NCBI RefSeq assembly: GCF_024494685.1
Contig: NZ_JANHDM010000002.1
Location: 310,001 to 374,000, forward strand
Direction of reading: 5' to 3'
Length of the DNA stretch: 64,000 nucleotides
Source of the DNA: Halorubrum rubrum
Lineage (GTDB): Archaea; Halobacteriota; Halobacteria; Halobacteriales; Haloferacaceae
Below the pieces are notes generated by a model. That model worked only from the letters and a program-made list of their open reading frames with translations. It had not been told where the DNA came from and made no database searches. The position numbers and the translations under genes are program-made. This document shows, piece after piece, positions 16,073 to 23,683 of the stretch (the stretch's first letter is position 1; every line of letters starts with the position of its first letter).

Positions 16073-17326
16073 TTACTCCCCGTCCTCGTCGGAGTCGGTG
16101 GAGTCGCCGAACACGCCCAGCTCGGCGAGCCGGTCGATCTCGGCCTCCGAATAGCCGTGCTCGCGGAACACCTCGCGGTTGTGCTCGCCGAGCAGCGGCG
16201 GCGGGAGATCGAAGCCGCTGTCGGCGTTGCGGAACTTGAGCGGGTGTTCGATCACCGGCACCTCGCCGAGTTCGGGGTGATCGATCTCGGTGATGGTCCC
16301 CCGAGCCTCGACCTGCGGGCTTTCGAGTGCCTCCTCGACGCTGTAGACGGGGCCGGCGGGCACGCCGGCGTCCTCCGCGATGACTTCGATCCACTCGTCC
16401 GTCGTCCCGTCGGCGAGGGTGGCTTCGATCTCCGCCTCCAGCTCGTCGAGGTGCTCGACGCGATCGGCGTTCATCTCGAAGCGGTCGTCCTCGGGAAGGT
16501 CCGGACGATCGAGCGCCTCACAGAGTTCGCCCCAGAGCTTCTCGTTGAGGATACAGATGTTGATGAACCCGTCTTTCGTCTCGAACGTCTGATACGGCGC
16601 GAGGACGGGGTCTTTCGTCCCCATCCGTTTCGTCTCCTCGCCCGCGAAGACCATCCCGGCCTGTTTGGTGAGCCACGGAAGCGTGGCCTCCAACATGCCG
16701 AGGTCGATGTACTCGCCCTCACCGGTCCGTTCCCGTCGATAGAGGGCGGTCGTCGCGCCGAAGGCCGCCCACATCGCCGTGATCAGGTCCGTCATCGGAA
16801 GGCCGACCTTCACCGGCTGGCGGTCCGCCTCGCCCGTGACGCTCATGATCCCGCTCATCCCCTGGATGAGGAGGTCGTAGCCGGATCGCTCGCGCCACGG
16901 TCCGGTCTGACCGAACGCCGAGATCGCGAGGTAGATCAGGTCTTCGTTGTGGTCGATGAGCGTGTCGTAGTCGACGTCGAGTCGCTCCGCGGTCCCCGGA
17001 CGAAAGTTCTGGACGAAGACGTCCGTCTCCTCGACGAGTTCGTACAGCGCCTCCTTCGCGTCCGGATTCTTCAAGTCGAGTTCGAGGCTCTTCTTGCCGT
17101 AGCTCAACGTCCAGTAGTACGGCGATTCCCCTTTGATGAACGGCGGGCCGGAGTGCCGGACGGCGTCGCCGTATCCCGGTTGCTCGATCTTGACGACCTC
17201 CGCCCCCTGGTTCGCTAACATCGCCGAGCAGAACCCGCCGGTGACGAAGGTGGAGAGGTCGAGGACGGTGACACCCTCGAGGATCCTGTCGGAGCCAGAG
17301 GGAGCGGATCCATACCCTTCGGTCAT
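16073..17326 (-). CDS. family III CoA transferase (CaiB/BaiF type, 417 aa)
   Basis: Transfers CoA between carboxylic acids; family III enzymes form an acyl-aspartyl intermediate. Recognisable segments are the N-terminal GVTVLDLSTFVTGGFCS, EVVKIEQPGYGDAVR, FRPGTAERLDVDY, SAFGQTGPWRERSGYDLL, and YIDLGMLEATLPWL, which contains the expected catalytic Asp. Length is normal. The acid substrate is unknown. Its ATG overlaps the TGA of an 18-codon upstream ORF. A perfect TTTACC-N4-GGTAAA palindrome 130 bp upstream suggests TetR control. It borders the replication origin. Confidence 0.9.
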   Translation of the reverse strand: MTEGYGSAPSGSDRILEGVTVLDLSTFVTGGFCSAMLANQGAEVVKIEQPGYGDAVRHSGPPFIKGESPYYWTLSYGKKSLELDLKNPDAKEALYELVEETDVFVQNFRPGTAERLDVDYDTLIDHNEDLIYLAISAFGQTGPWRERSGYDLLIQGMSGIMSVTGEADRQPVKVGLPMTDLITAMWAAFGATTALYRRERTGEGEYIDLGMLEATLPWLTKQAGMVFAGEETKRMGTKDPVLAPYQTFETKDGFINICILNEKLWGELCEALDRPDLPEDDRFEMNADRVEHLDELEAEIEATLADGTTDEWIEVIAEDAGVPAGPVYSVEEALESPQVEARGTITEIDHPELGEVPVIEHPLKFRNADSGFDLPPPLLGEHNREVFREHGYSEAEIDRLAELGVFGDSTDSDEDGE

Positions 17327-17379
17327 CGTTTCATCTCCGCCGTCGGTTCTTCCTCGTTCGTCGATTCCTTCCCGTTCAT
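17323..17379 (-). CDS. possible 18-aa leader peptide coupled to the CoA transferase
   Basis: The reading MNGKESTNEEEPTAEMKR ends in a TGA that shares bases with the CoA-transferase ATG (ATGA). A GGAGG sequence lies 10 bp before its own ATG, while the CoA transferase has no such site. A still shorter ORF (17376-17411, 11 codons plus stop) ends in an ATGA overlap with this one. Translation of such short ORFs is unproven; they may act in translational coupling. Confidence 0.3.
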   Translation of the reverse strand: MNGKESTNEEEPTAEMKR

Positions 17380-17456
17380 CGAGACATCCCCTCCGATCCG
17401 TATCGTGTCATCACATTCTACGTGTGGACTCGTACCATAATGTATTCCACCGTTTG

Positions 17457-17472
17457 TTTACCGGTTGGTAAA
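17457..17472. promoter_or_regulatory. putative TetR operator, copy 3
   Basis: Perfect inverted repeat TTTACC-GGTT-GGTAAA upstream of the CoA-transferase transcription unit, directly upstream of a TATA-like element (TACATTATGG on the minus strand, about 17439-17449). Same half-sites and spacing as at 15226. Confidence 0.7.
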
Positions 17473-17520
17473 TCCATCGGCGACAGCCGTGATGAGTATC
17501 GGCTCATCCTCGTTCTCCAC

Positions 17521-17665
17521 CTCGCCTCTCTCCATCTCGCTTCTCTCCACCTCGCCTCTCTCCATCTCGCTTCTCTCCACCTCGCCTCTCTCCATCTCGC
17601 TTCTCTCCACCTCGCCTCTCTCCATCTCGCTTCTCTCCACCTCGCCTCTCTCCATCTCGCCTCTC
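17521..17665. repeat. 15-bp polypyrimidine tandem repeat (about 9.7 units) beside the origin
   Basis: Alternating units CTCGCCTCTCTCCAT and CTCGCTTCTCTCCAC form a 30-bp higher-order repeat present four times plus a partial fifth. The strand is about 90% pyrimidine. ORFs on both strands across it are products of the repeat (for example LHLAS repeated) and not genes. It lies immediately left of the first ORB box. Confidence 0.92.
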
Positions 17666-17671
17666 ATTCAC

Positions 17672-17701
17672 CCTCCCCCACCCCTTCGTTTCGAGTGGAA
17701 C
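17672..17701 (-). other. origin recognition box 1 (ORB)
   Basis: On the minus strand GTTCCACTCGAAACGAAGGG followed by a G-rich tail. It differs at only two positions over 21 bp from the box at 17913 and is in opposite orientation, with the G tracts pointing away from the AT-rich core. This matches the haloarchaeal ORB pattern: a dyad TTCCA..GAAA plus G-string. Confidence 0.82.
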
Positions 17702-17761
17702 GGGGAGCGGGAGTGGCGGGGTCGGTGGCGATCTCGGGGGTGGTACCGTCGTGATCTGCTC

Positions 17762-17882
17762 GAGAAAGATAGTAACTATCCATATCAAATAAAATAAACC
17801 TGCTGGACAATAATATAATTTCTCAAAGATTGTCGAGGGTACTGTTTCGAATATAGTATAATAAAACTACTGCTATCAAATA
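17762..17882. other. AT-rich duplex-unwinding element of the origin
   Basis: About 120 bp with a GC content near 30% in a 68-70% GC genome, including CATATCAAATAAAATAAACC and TATAGTATAATAAAACTAC, placed symmetrically between two inverted ORB boxes. It is the natural site for origin melting. Confidence 0.8.
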
Positions 17883-17912
17883 CCGCCCAACACCCACCCC
17901 CACCTATCGACA

Positions 17913-17943
17913 GTTCCACCCGAAATGAAGGGGTGGGGGGGTC
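17913..17943 (+). other. origin recognition box 2 (ORB)
   Basis: GTTCCACCCGAAATGAAGGG followed by GTGGGGGGGTC, the plus-strand partner of ORB 1, with its G tract pointing toward orc1. Confidence 0.82.
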
Positions 17944-18142
17944 GAGTGAAAGATACGAAAATGTTACTTCGAAGATGGAAGTGCGCGACGACACTAGTCC
18001 GACGAGAATACCGACGACGGGAACATCCATCAGACGATACGATGTGAACGCGACGTGACGGAGAAATGAGATAATTCGAGGGGATGAGTCGAGGAGACAC
18101 GTCGAGGAACGGAACCAGATGCCGGTCGATCGCCGACCGTGT

Positions 18143-18184
18143 CCGTCAACTTCGGACCGTCAACTCCGAACCGTCAACTCCGGA
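18143..18184. repeat. 14-bp tandem repeat, three units, in the origin region
   Basis: CCGTCAACTTCGGA, CCGTCAACTCCGAA and CCGTCAACTCCGGA in direct succession, between the core origin and orc1. No coding role is apparent. Confidence 0.85.
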
Positions 18185-18406
18185 ACCCGATCGTCTCTGA
18201 AGTCGGCGGTCCGCGAGTCGTGGATACGGCCGGTGTATGATCAACCTTGACGCACTCGACGCGCACGAAGCGGACACGAAATCCGTACGAACCCCGTGCG
18301 AAGCGCCATCAACTGACCGTCGGTAGCCGTGACGGGGGACCGTTTCAACTCCAGAGAGGAACATTTTTGTACCTCCTCTTCGTCCGGTTCGACTGTATCA
18401 ACTGGA

Positions 18407-18432
18407 CGTGGTCGGCACCGAATCCGACCACG
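18407..18432. promoter_or_regulatory. perfect 9-bp inverted repeat upstream of orc1
   Basis: CGTGGTCGG-CACCGAAT-CCGACCACG, centred about 88 bp before the orc1 ATG, at or near its promoter. It does not match the ORB consensus or the TetR operator, so it may bind a different protein or form a hairpin. Confidence 0.5.
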
Positions 18433-18481
18433 GGTTCGTGTTTCAGACTGGAGACGGCCTAAACCCGCATTTACGACGAAG

Positions 18482-18505
18482 GTTTCCACCTGAAACGGAG
18501 GGGTT
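18482..18505 (+). promoter_or_regulatory. ORB 3 at the orc1 start, overlapping a Shine-Dalgarno-like sequence
   Basis: GTTTCCACCTGAAACGGAGG plus GGTT, a well-conserved ORB ending two bases before the orc1 ATG. The GGAGG of the ORB G-string lies at normal ribosome-binding-site distance from the ATG (18508). The same bases could serve initiator binding, autoregulation and translation. Confidence 0.75.
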
Positions 18506-18507
18506 CA

Positions 18508-20280
18508 ATGGACGAAGGCGAGCACACGTCGGAGGTCAACGACGACACCACACCGGCCGAGAGCGACGGATCGGGCGACGACGCATCCGATGATAGCGAC
18601 GGTCCGACGGAATCGCCATCACCGGCATCTCCATCGGCACCGTCGTTGGATCGAACCGAATCGGACCGAACCGAACCCAACTCCGACGCACACGACGAGA
18701 GCGGCTCCGAGTTCGCTTCCGGCAACGATGTCGACATGGACCCCGTCGCGTCCGACGATTCGGATCGAACTCCCGAAGCCGGATCCGAAACGTCGGGGCT
18801 CGGGAACGGCGGTCGCGACCGCTCGTCGCCCGACGTCGACTTCGACGGCGTCGTCCTCGACGACGGTGACGACGACAATCAGGGACTGTTCGACGACCTT
18901 CTCTCCGGCGAGCCGATATTCGAGAACAAGGAGGTCCTCCGTCCGTCGTACACTCCCCACGAGCTCCCCCACCGAAACGACCAGATCAACCGGATGGCGA
19001 CGATCCTCGTCTCCGCGCTCCGCGGTGAGACTCCCTCCAACATCCTCATCTACGGGAAAACGGGCACCGGCAAGACCGCCTCGGCGAAGTTCGTCTCGCA
19101 AGAGCTCGAATCGACCTCTCAAAAATACGACGTTCCCTGCGAGGTCGAGTACATCAACTGCGAGGTGACCGACACGCAGTATCGTGTCCTCGCCCAGCTC
19201 GCGAACACGTTCATCGAGGAGAACCAGACCGTCATCGCCGACCGGCTCGCCCGGCTCGAGAAGCTCCGGGCGGACGCGCGGGAAAAGACGGCGGATGCGA
19301 CCCAGGATGCCGCCGCGCTCGCCGACACCGAGTTCGATTCGATCGCCGAACTGGACGACCGAATCGACACGCTGGAAGCCGACGCCGAGGAGATGGAGGA
19401 GGTCCCGATGACGGGGTGGCCGACCGACCGCGTCTACTCGACGTTCTTCGAGGCGGTCGACTACCACGAGCGCGTGGTCGTGATCATGCTCGACGAGATC
19501 GACAAGCTCGTCGAGAAGAGCGGCGACGACACCCTGTATAACCTCTCGCGGATGAACTCCGAGCTCGACAACTCCCGCATCTCGATCATGGGGATCTCGA
19601 ACGACCTGAAGTTCACCGACTTCCTCGATCCGCGGGTCAAATCCAGCCTCGGCGAGGAGGAGATCGTCTTCCCGCCGTACGACGCGAACCAGCTCCGGGA
19701 CATCCTCCAGCACCGCGCCGACATCGCGTTCAAGGGAGACGCGCTCACCGACGACGTGATCCCGCTGTGTGCGGCCTTCGCCGCCCAGGAACACGGGGAC
19801 GCGCGTCGCGCGCTCGATCTCCTCCGGACCGCTGGCGAACTCGCGGAGCGCTCTCAGGCCGAGATCGTCGCCGAGAAGCACGTCCGACAGGCCCAGGACA
19901 AGATCGAGCTCGACCGCGTCGTCGAGGTCGTCCGAACCCTGCCGACTCAGAGCAAGATCGTCCTGTTCGCCGTGATCCTCCTCGAGAAGAACGGCGTCCA
20001 CAACATCAACACCGGCGAGGTGTTCAACATCTACAAGCGGCTCTGTGAGGAGATCGACGCCGACGTGCTCACCCAGCGGCGCGTCACCGACCTCATCAGC
20101 GAGCTCGACATGCTGGGGATCGTCAACGCGGTCGTCGTCTCGAAGGGACGGTACGGTCGAACCAAGGAGATGGGCCTCTCCGTCCCCGTCGAAGAGACCG
20201 AGGCGGTCCTCCTGTCAGACTCGCGGCTCGGCGACATCGAGAACGCACAGCCGTTCGTTCAGGCCCGCTTCGACAACTGA
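18508..20280 (+). CDS. orc1: Orc1/Cdc6 replication initiator (590 aa)
   Basis: AAA+ initiator that binds ORB boxes and loads the MCM helicase. A highly acidic, Ser/Asp-rich N-terminal extension (about 1-130) precedes the conserved domain starting LLSGEPIFENKEVLRPSYTP. Walker A GKTGTGKT is at 183-190, Walker B VVIMLDEIDKL is near 322-332, and a C-terminal winged helix follows (about 490-590, including QRRVTDLISELDMLGIV). A coiled-coil-like insert (LEKLRADAREKTADATQ) lies between. It sits directly downstream of the ORB/AT-rich region described above, so it is the origin-linked Orc1 rather than an accessory paralogue. Confidence 0.95.
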   Translation: MDEGEHTSEVNDDTTPAESDGSGDDASDDSDGPTESPSPASPSAPSLDRTESDRTEPNSDAHDESGSEFASGNDVDMDPVASDDSDRTPEAGSETSGLGNGGRDRSSPDVDFDGVVLDDGDDDNQGLFDDLLSGEPIFENKEVLRPSYTPHELPHRNDQINRMATILVSALRGETPSNILIYGKTGTGKTASAKFVSQELESTSQKYDVPCEVEYINCEVTDTQYRVLAQLANTFIEENQTVIADRLARLEKLRADAREKTADATQDAAALADTEFDSIAELDDRIDTLEADAEEMEEVPMTGWPTDRVYSTFFEAVDYHERVVVIMLDEIDKLVEKSGDDTLYNLSRMNSELDNSRISIMGISNDLKFTDFLDPRVKSSLGEEEIVFPPYDANQLRDILQHRADIAFKGDALTDDVIPLCAAFAAQEHGDARRALDLLRTAGELAERSQAEIVAEKHVRQAQDKIELDRVVEVVRTLPTQSKIVLFAVILLEKNGVHNINTGEVFNIYKRLCEEIDADVLTQRRVTDLISELDMLGIVNAVVVSKGRYGRTKEMGLSVPVEETEAVLLSDSRLGDIENAQPFVQARFDN

Positions 20281-20305
20281 CCCCGGCGCTCGAGGTCCGA
20301 ACCCC

Positions 20306-20343
20306 GGCTCACGCGGCAACGGAAGGCTCACGTGGCAACGGAA
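20306..20343. repeat. 19-bp tandem duplication spanning the signal peptidase stop codon
   Basis: GGCTCACGCGGCAACGGAA (20306-20324) and GGCTCACGTGGCAACGGAA (20325-20343) abut with one mismatch. The right copy holds the stop codon complement TCA at 20328-20330. Confidence 0.9.
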
Positions 20344-21275
20344 TCGATCGTCGGCGATCCGACCACCGGCGAACCGATCGCCGACGAACCGACCGTCACG
20401 CTCTGTGATCCGATCCCCTCGATCCCGAATCCGGTTCCCGGCGACACGACGATCGCGCCGAGTACGTCGCTCACTTCCGCTTGGCCGGTCGTGATCAGCC
20501 GAACGTATCCGAGGTACGGCACCCGGACCCTGGCGACCCCGGTCACCCACTCGGCGGCGACGGGTTCGGCGAGCCCGTTGGCCTGGTCGTACTGGCGGTT
20601 GTTGTCGCCGAGCGTGACGAACCCCGCGTGTGGCGCGGGACAGTTCCGGAGTTCCTCACAGTCGTCGGCGTCGTGGTATCGGTCGTCGGCCCGATCGTAC
20701 CAGTTCTCGCCCTCCTCGACGTGAAACATCGCGCGGTGGATGATCGGCGACGCCTGTCTACCCGGCGGCTGATAGATCACGACCGATCCGTAGTCGCCGA
20801 AGGTTCGGTACCCGCTCTCCTCGCCGGTCTCGTGGGTCACGACGCCGAGGTCGTTGTCGGCGACGTCAGGGGCGAGCCGTCCGGGTTCGGTGACGAACAC
20901 CAGGTCGCCGGTGTTCATGTTGGGCTCCATACTCGGCGACTCGACCGCGACCATCGGGGGCCACACGCCGCTGACCGCGAACAGGATCAATCCGATCAGG
21001 AGCACGACCGCGACGCTCGAGAGCATTTCCCGGAGCCACATGAGCGGCCCTTCCATGTCGTGACGAAACCGGTAGAACAGCCCCGGACCGTCGTCGACCT
21101 CGGTCTCCGTCGTCGGATCGTCATCGATCGGGCCGGTACCGTTCGGATCACCACCGACCGGATCGTCGTAGTGGTCCTCGTTACCGACGGGATCGTCCCC
21201 GTCCGAGCCGTCGACGGCCGGATCGTCGTCGATCGGGTCGTCCCCGTTCGACGCCGGCCGATCTTCGGAGTCCAT
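20328..21275 (-). CDS. signal peptidase I, archaeal S26B type (315 aa)
   Basis: Membrane serine protease that removes Sec signal peptides at the outer face. After an acidic 75-residue cytoplasmic N-terminus rich in DDP repeats come one TM helix (about 93-112, VVLLIGLILFAVSGVWPPMV) and the catalytic serine in ESPSMEPNM. The archaeal-type His lies in SPIIHRAMF and conserved Asp residues in LGDNNRQYDQ. The C-terminal 50 residues (IGSP/VGSP/IDS repeats) are low complexity, and the gene end is tandemly duplicated. Convergent with orc1. Confidence 0.88.
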   Translation of the reverse strand: MDSEDRPASNGDDPIDDDPAVDGSDGDDPVGNEDHYDDPVGGDPNGTGPIDDDPTTETEVDDGPGLFYRFRHDMEGPLMWLREMLSSVAVVLLIGLILFAVSGVWPPMVAVESPSMEPNMNTGDLVFVTEPGRLAPDVADNDLGVVTHETGEESGYRTFGDYGSVVIYQPPGRQASPIIHRAMFHVEEGENWYDRADDRYHDADDCEELRNCPAPHAGFVTLGDNNRQYDQANGLAEPVAAEWVTGVARVRVPYLGYVRLITTGQAEVSDVLGAIVVSPGTGFGIEGIGSQSVTVGSSAIGSPVVGSPTIDSVAT

Positions 21276-21467
21276 CGTGCCGGGTTTGGCGGTTTCCGGT
21301 CATAAGCTTCCGGGTCATCGCCCGACAGTTCAGTTCACCTCCCCCTCGGGACGACGACGAACACCGATCGCGATAGAACGCGTCCGGAGAGCGTCGGTTC
21401 TCGTTTGAAACGTCGGTCGTTCGGAACGTCGGTTCTCGTTCGAAAGCGCCGATTCCCGGCCGAAGCC

Positions 21468-21767
21468 TCAGTCGTCGTCGACGATCACTTCGACGGGGCC
21501 GGAGTCCCCGCTCTCGGATTCGCTCGAACTCGTCTCGGGTCCGGCCGTTTCCGAGCCCTTCTGTTGCCAGTAGAGTCCGCCGGCGACCGCGAGGACGACC
21601 CACGAACGCCAGTTCGCGAGGTTCAGCGTGTAGCCGATCCCGAACGGCTTCTCCACCAACATCCCTTTCTCCGGTTGCCAGTACGACGAGAGGAGCCGAC
21701 CGAGGCTCGGTCGATCGAAGTTGTACGGGATCCCGAGTATCTCTCCCGACGACGGTTTGTCTCCCAT
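21468..21767 (-). CDS. DUF5808 family membrane-associated protein (99 aa)
   Basis: The block EILGIPYNFDRPSLGRLLSS with KPFGIGYTLNLANW is characteristic of DUF5808 proteins. One hydrophobic helix follows (SWVVLAVAGGLYW) and then an acidic tail. Function unknown. Start ATG at 21767. A partly repeated TCGGTTCTCGTT segment lies just downstream of its stop (about 21390-21445). Confidence 0.75.
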   Translation of the reverse strand: MGDKPSSGEILGIPYNFDRPSLGRLLSSYWQPEKGMLVEKPFGIGYTLNLANWRSWVVLAVAGGLYWQQKGSETAGPETSSSESESGDSGPVEVIVDDD

Positions 21768-21811
21768 ACCCGTACCTCACGCGCCGGGGATAAAAATCGT
21801 GTCGGCGGCGA

Positions 21812-21858
21812 TCCGCTCAGCGGTACCGCCCACCGGTCCGCTCAGCGGTACCGCCCAC
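21812..21858. repeat. 25-bp-period tandem duplication spanning the kae1-bud32 stop codon
   Basis: The 22-bp unit beginning TCCGCTCAGCGGTACC occurs at 21812-21833 and again at 21837-21858, with a 3-bp spacer. The right copy contains the stop codon complement (21842-21844) and the last codons; the left copy repeats them downstream of the gene. Confidence 0.9.
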
Positions 21859-23683
21859 GATCCCGCACCTCGCGGAGTCGACCGAGGACCGCCTCCGCTC
21901 CCTCCTCCCTGTATCCCTCCTCGAAGGCGTCCACGAGCCGATCGGACTCCGCCGCCGTCGCGGTCACTGACCCCTCGAACACGTGGAGGTCCATCGCGTG
22001 ATCCTCGACGTGTCCGGTGTGGTAGCCCAACCCGAAGTCGATGAGGAACGTCCGATCGCGGGCTCCACCCCCGACGTCGCGGTCGCCACTGTGCCCGCCG
22101 TCACGTTCCTCACCATCACGTTCGCCGCCCTCGACTCTGACGTTTCGCGTCGTGGGGTCGCCGTGAACGAACCCCGAATCGTGGAGCCGCGCGAGATGAC
22201 GACCGACGGCTCGGACCGATCGAACCGTCGGATCCGTCCGATCCGTTCGAGCCGCCCGAGCCGTCTGATCCGCACGTTCCCCGCCGCCTCCGCGGAGGAC
22301 ATCCGCCAGATCGCGATCCCCGACGTACTGGAGGGTCAGCGTCGCCTCCGGTACGTCGACGTCGTACACGAGCGGCGTCGGCACCCCGGCCTGCCGCGCC
22401 TCGCTCGTCAGCCGGGCCTCGGCGACCGTCCGATCCCGCCGGAGCGACCGATCCAGCGCCGGGTGCCGGTATTCCTTCGGGATCCGCCGTTTCCGGACGA
22501 TCGGTGCGTTGCCCGGCCGATCGACCGTCGTTCCGACGGCGTCGTCGATGTCGTCGGCGTCGACGATCTCCACGACCGCCTCGGCTCCCCGGCGGTCGTG
22601 GTCGTCCCCGTCTCCCCCTTCGGACCCGAGCCGAGCGACGGACGGCTCGTCGTCCCGCCACGTCACCGGCACCTCGTCCGGCCGGAAGTTCGGGTCGATG
22701 TGCGACTCGCGGATCGCGAGGGTGTCGCCCGCCGCCGCCATCTTCGCACCGAGCACCGCGATCATCCCGGCGTTGTCGCGAAGGTACCGCGGATCGGGCG
22801 CGTGGAACGCCGCGCCGCGGGCCGCACACATCTCCGCGAGCATCCCGCGGAGCCGGTCGTTCTGGCCGACGCCCCCGCCCAACACGAGCTCGTCGGCCCC
22901 GGTCAACGAGAGCGCGCGCTCGGACACTTCGGTGAGCATCGCGAAGACGTGCTCTTGAAGCGAGAAGCAGATCTCCTCGACCGGCTCGCCGGCGTCGTAC
23001 GCGTCGTTCGCCGCCGAGCTGATCCCCGAAAACGAGAAGTCCATCCCCTTGACGACGTACGGCAGCTCGAGGAGGTCGGCCGCGTCCGCCGGCCCCGTCG
23101 TCCCCGTCCGGACTCCCTCTCCCGCCGCCTCCGCGGCGGCGGCCTCGACCTTCGGTCCGCCGGGGTGGGTCCACCCGACGTGGCGGGTGAACTTGTCGAT
23201 CGCGTTGCCGACGCCGGCGTCCATGGTCTCGCCGAGGACGCGGTACCGGTCGTCGTGGTAGCCGAGCAGGTGGGCGTTCGCACCCGAGGCGTTCAGACAC
23301 ACCGGGTTCGAGAACCCCGACTCGTGGCGGCCGATCTCGAGGTGTGCGACCATGTGGTTGACGCCGACGAGCGGGACGTCGAGCGCGCCCGCGAGCGAGC
23401 GCGCGGCCGTCCCGACCGTGCGGAGACACGGCCCCAGTCCGGGACCCCGAGAGAAGGCGACGGCGTCCACCGCGTCCGGGCCGTACTTCGCCTCCGCGTG
23501 GTCCAGGATCGTCCCGACCACTTCCGGGATGGCCTCGGACATGTGTTCTGCGGCCTCGCGCGGATGAATGCCGCCGCTATCGGGTTCGTACGGATCGGAT
23601 TCGATGAGCGTCGAGCCGGCCTCGGCGTCGTGGAGCGCGGCGCTCGCACACCACGCCGTTCCCTCGATACCGAGAACCCGCAT
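21842..23683 (-). CDS. Kae1-Bud32 fusion, tRNA t6A threonylcarbamoyltransferase and kinase (613 aa)
   Basis: Core of the KEOPS complex making t6A37 in ANN-decoding tRNAs. Kae1 half (about 1-330): the metal-binding HxxxH is H110/H114 in NHMVAHLEIG, with VAFSRGPGLGPCLRTV and LVLGGGVGQNDRLR. Bud32 half (about 385-613): small RIO-like kinase with catalytic FVHGDPTTRNVR and metal-binding FLIDFGLGYH. The fusion is the usual arrangement in haloarchaea and methanogens. A variable Gly/Arg/Asp-rich loop interrupts Bud32. rps24e lies just upstream (12-bp gap). Confidence 0.95.
   Translation of the reverse strand: MRVLGIEGTAWCASAALHDAEAGSTLIESDPYEPDSGGIHPREAAEHMSEAIPEVVGTILDHAEAKYGPDAVDAVAFSRGPGLGPCLRTVGTAARSLAGALDVPLVGVNHMVAHLEIGRHESGFSNPVCLNASGANAHLLGYHDDRYRVLGETMDAGVGNAIDKFTRHVGWTHPGGPKVEAAAAEAAGEGVRTGTTGPADAADLLELPYVVKGMDFSFSGISSAANDAYDAGEPVEEICFSLQEHVFAMLTEVSERALSLTGADELVLGGGVGQNDRLRGMLAEMCAARGAAFHAPDPRYLRDNAGMIAVLGAKMAAAGDTLAIRESHIDPNFRPDEVPVTWRDDEPSVARLGSEGGDGDDHDRRGAEAVVEIVDADDIDDAVGTTVDRPGNAPIVRKRRIPKEYRHPALDRSLRRDRTVAEARLTSEARQAGVPTPLVYDVDVPEATLTLQYVGDRDLADVLRGGGGERADQTARAARTDRTDPTVRSVRAVGRHLARLHDSGFVHGDPTTRNVRVEGGERDGEERDGGHSGDRDVGGGARDRTFLIDFGLGYHTGHVEDHAMDLHVFEGSVTATAAESDRLVDAFEEGYREEGAEAVLGRLREVRDRGRYR

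Larger units (their letters stand above)
17672..18507. other. replication origin (oriC1-type) intergenic region
   Basis: Non-coding region between the CoA-transferase unit and orc1. It contains two inverted ORB boxes (17672, 17913) around an AT-rich core (17762-17882), short direct repeats (18143-18184), a 9-bp perfect inverted repeat (18407-18432), and a third ORB abutting the orc1 start (18482). Weaker ORB-like half boxes GTTTCAACTCCAGAG (about 18343) and GTTTCAGACTGGAGAC (about 18439) are also visible. The arrangement is the established one for an Orc1/Cdc6-dependent haloarchaeal origin. No convincing gene is seen inside. Confidence 0.85.

Noticed and set aside
17521-17665. CRISPR array
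   Set aside because: The units are contiguous 15-bp repeats without unique spacers and no cas genes are present.
17422-17797. Repetitive peptides (LHLAS- and EMERGEVERS-type) as genes
   Set aside because: They are translations of the polypyrimidine tandem repeat in several frames, with no start context or conserved sequence.
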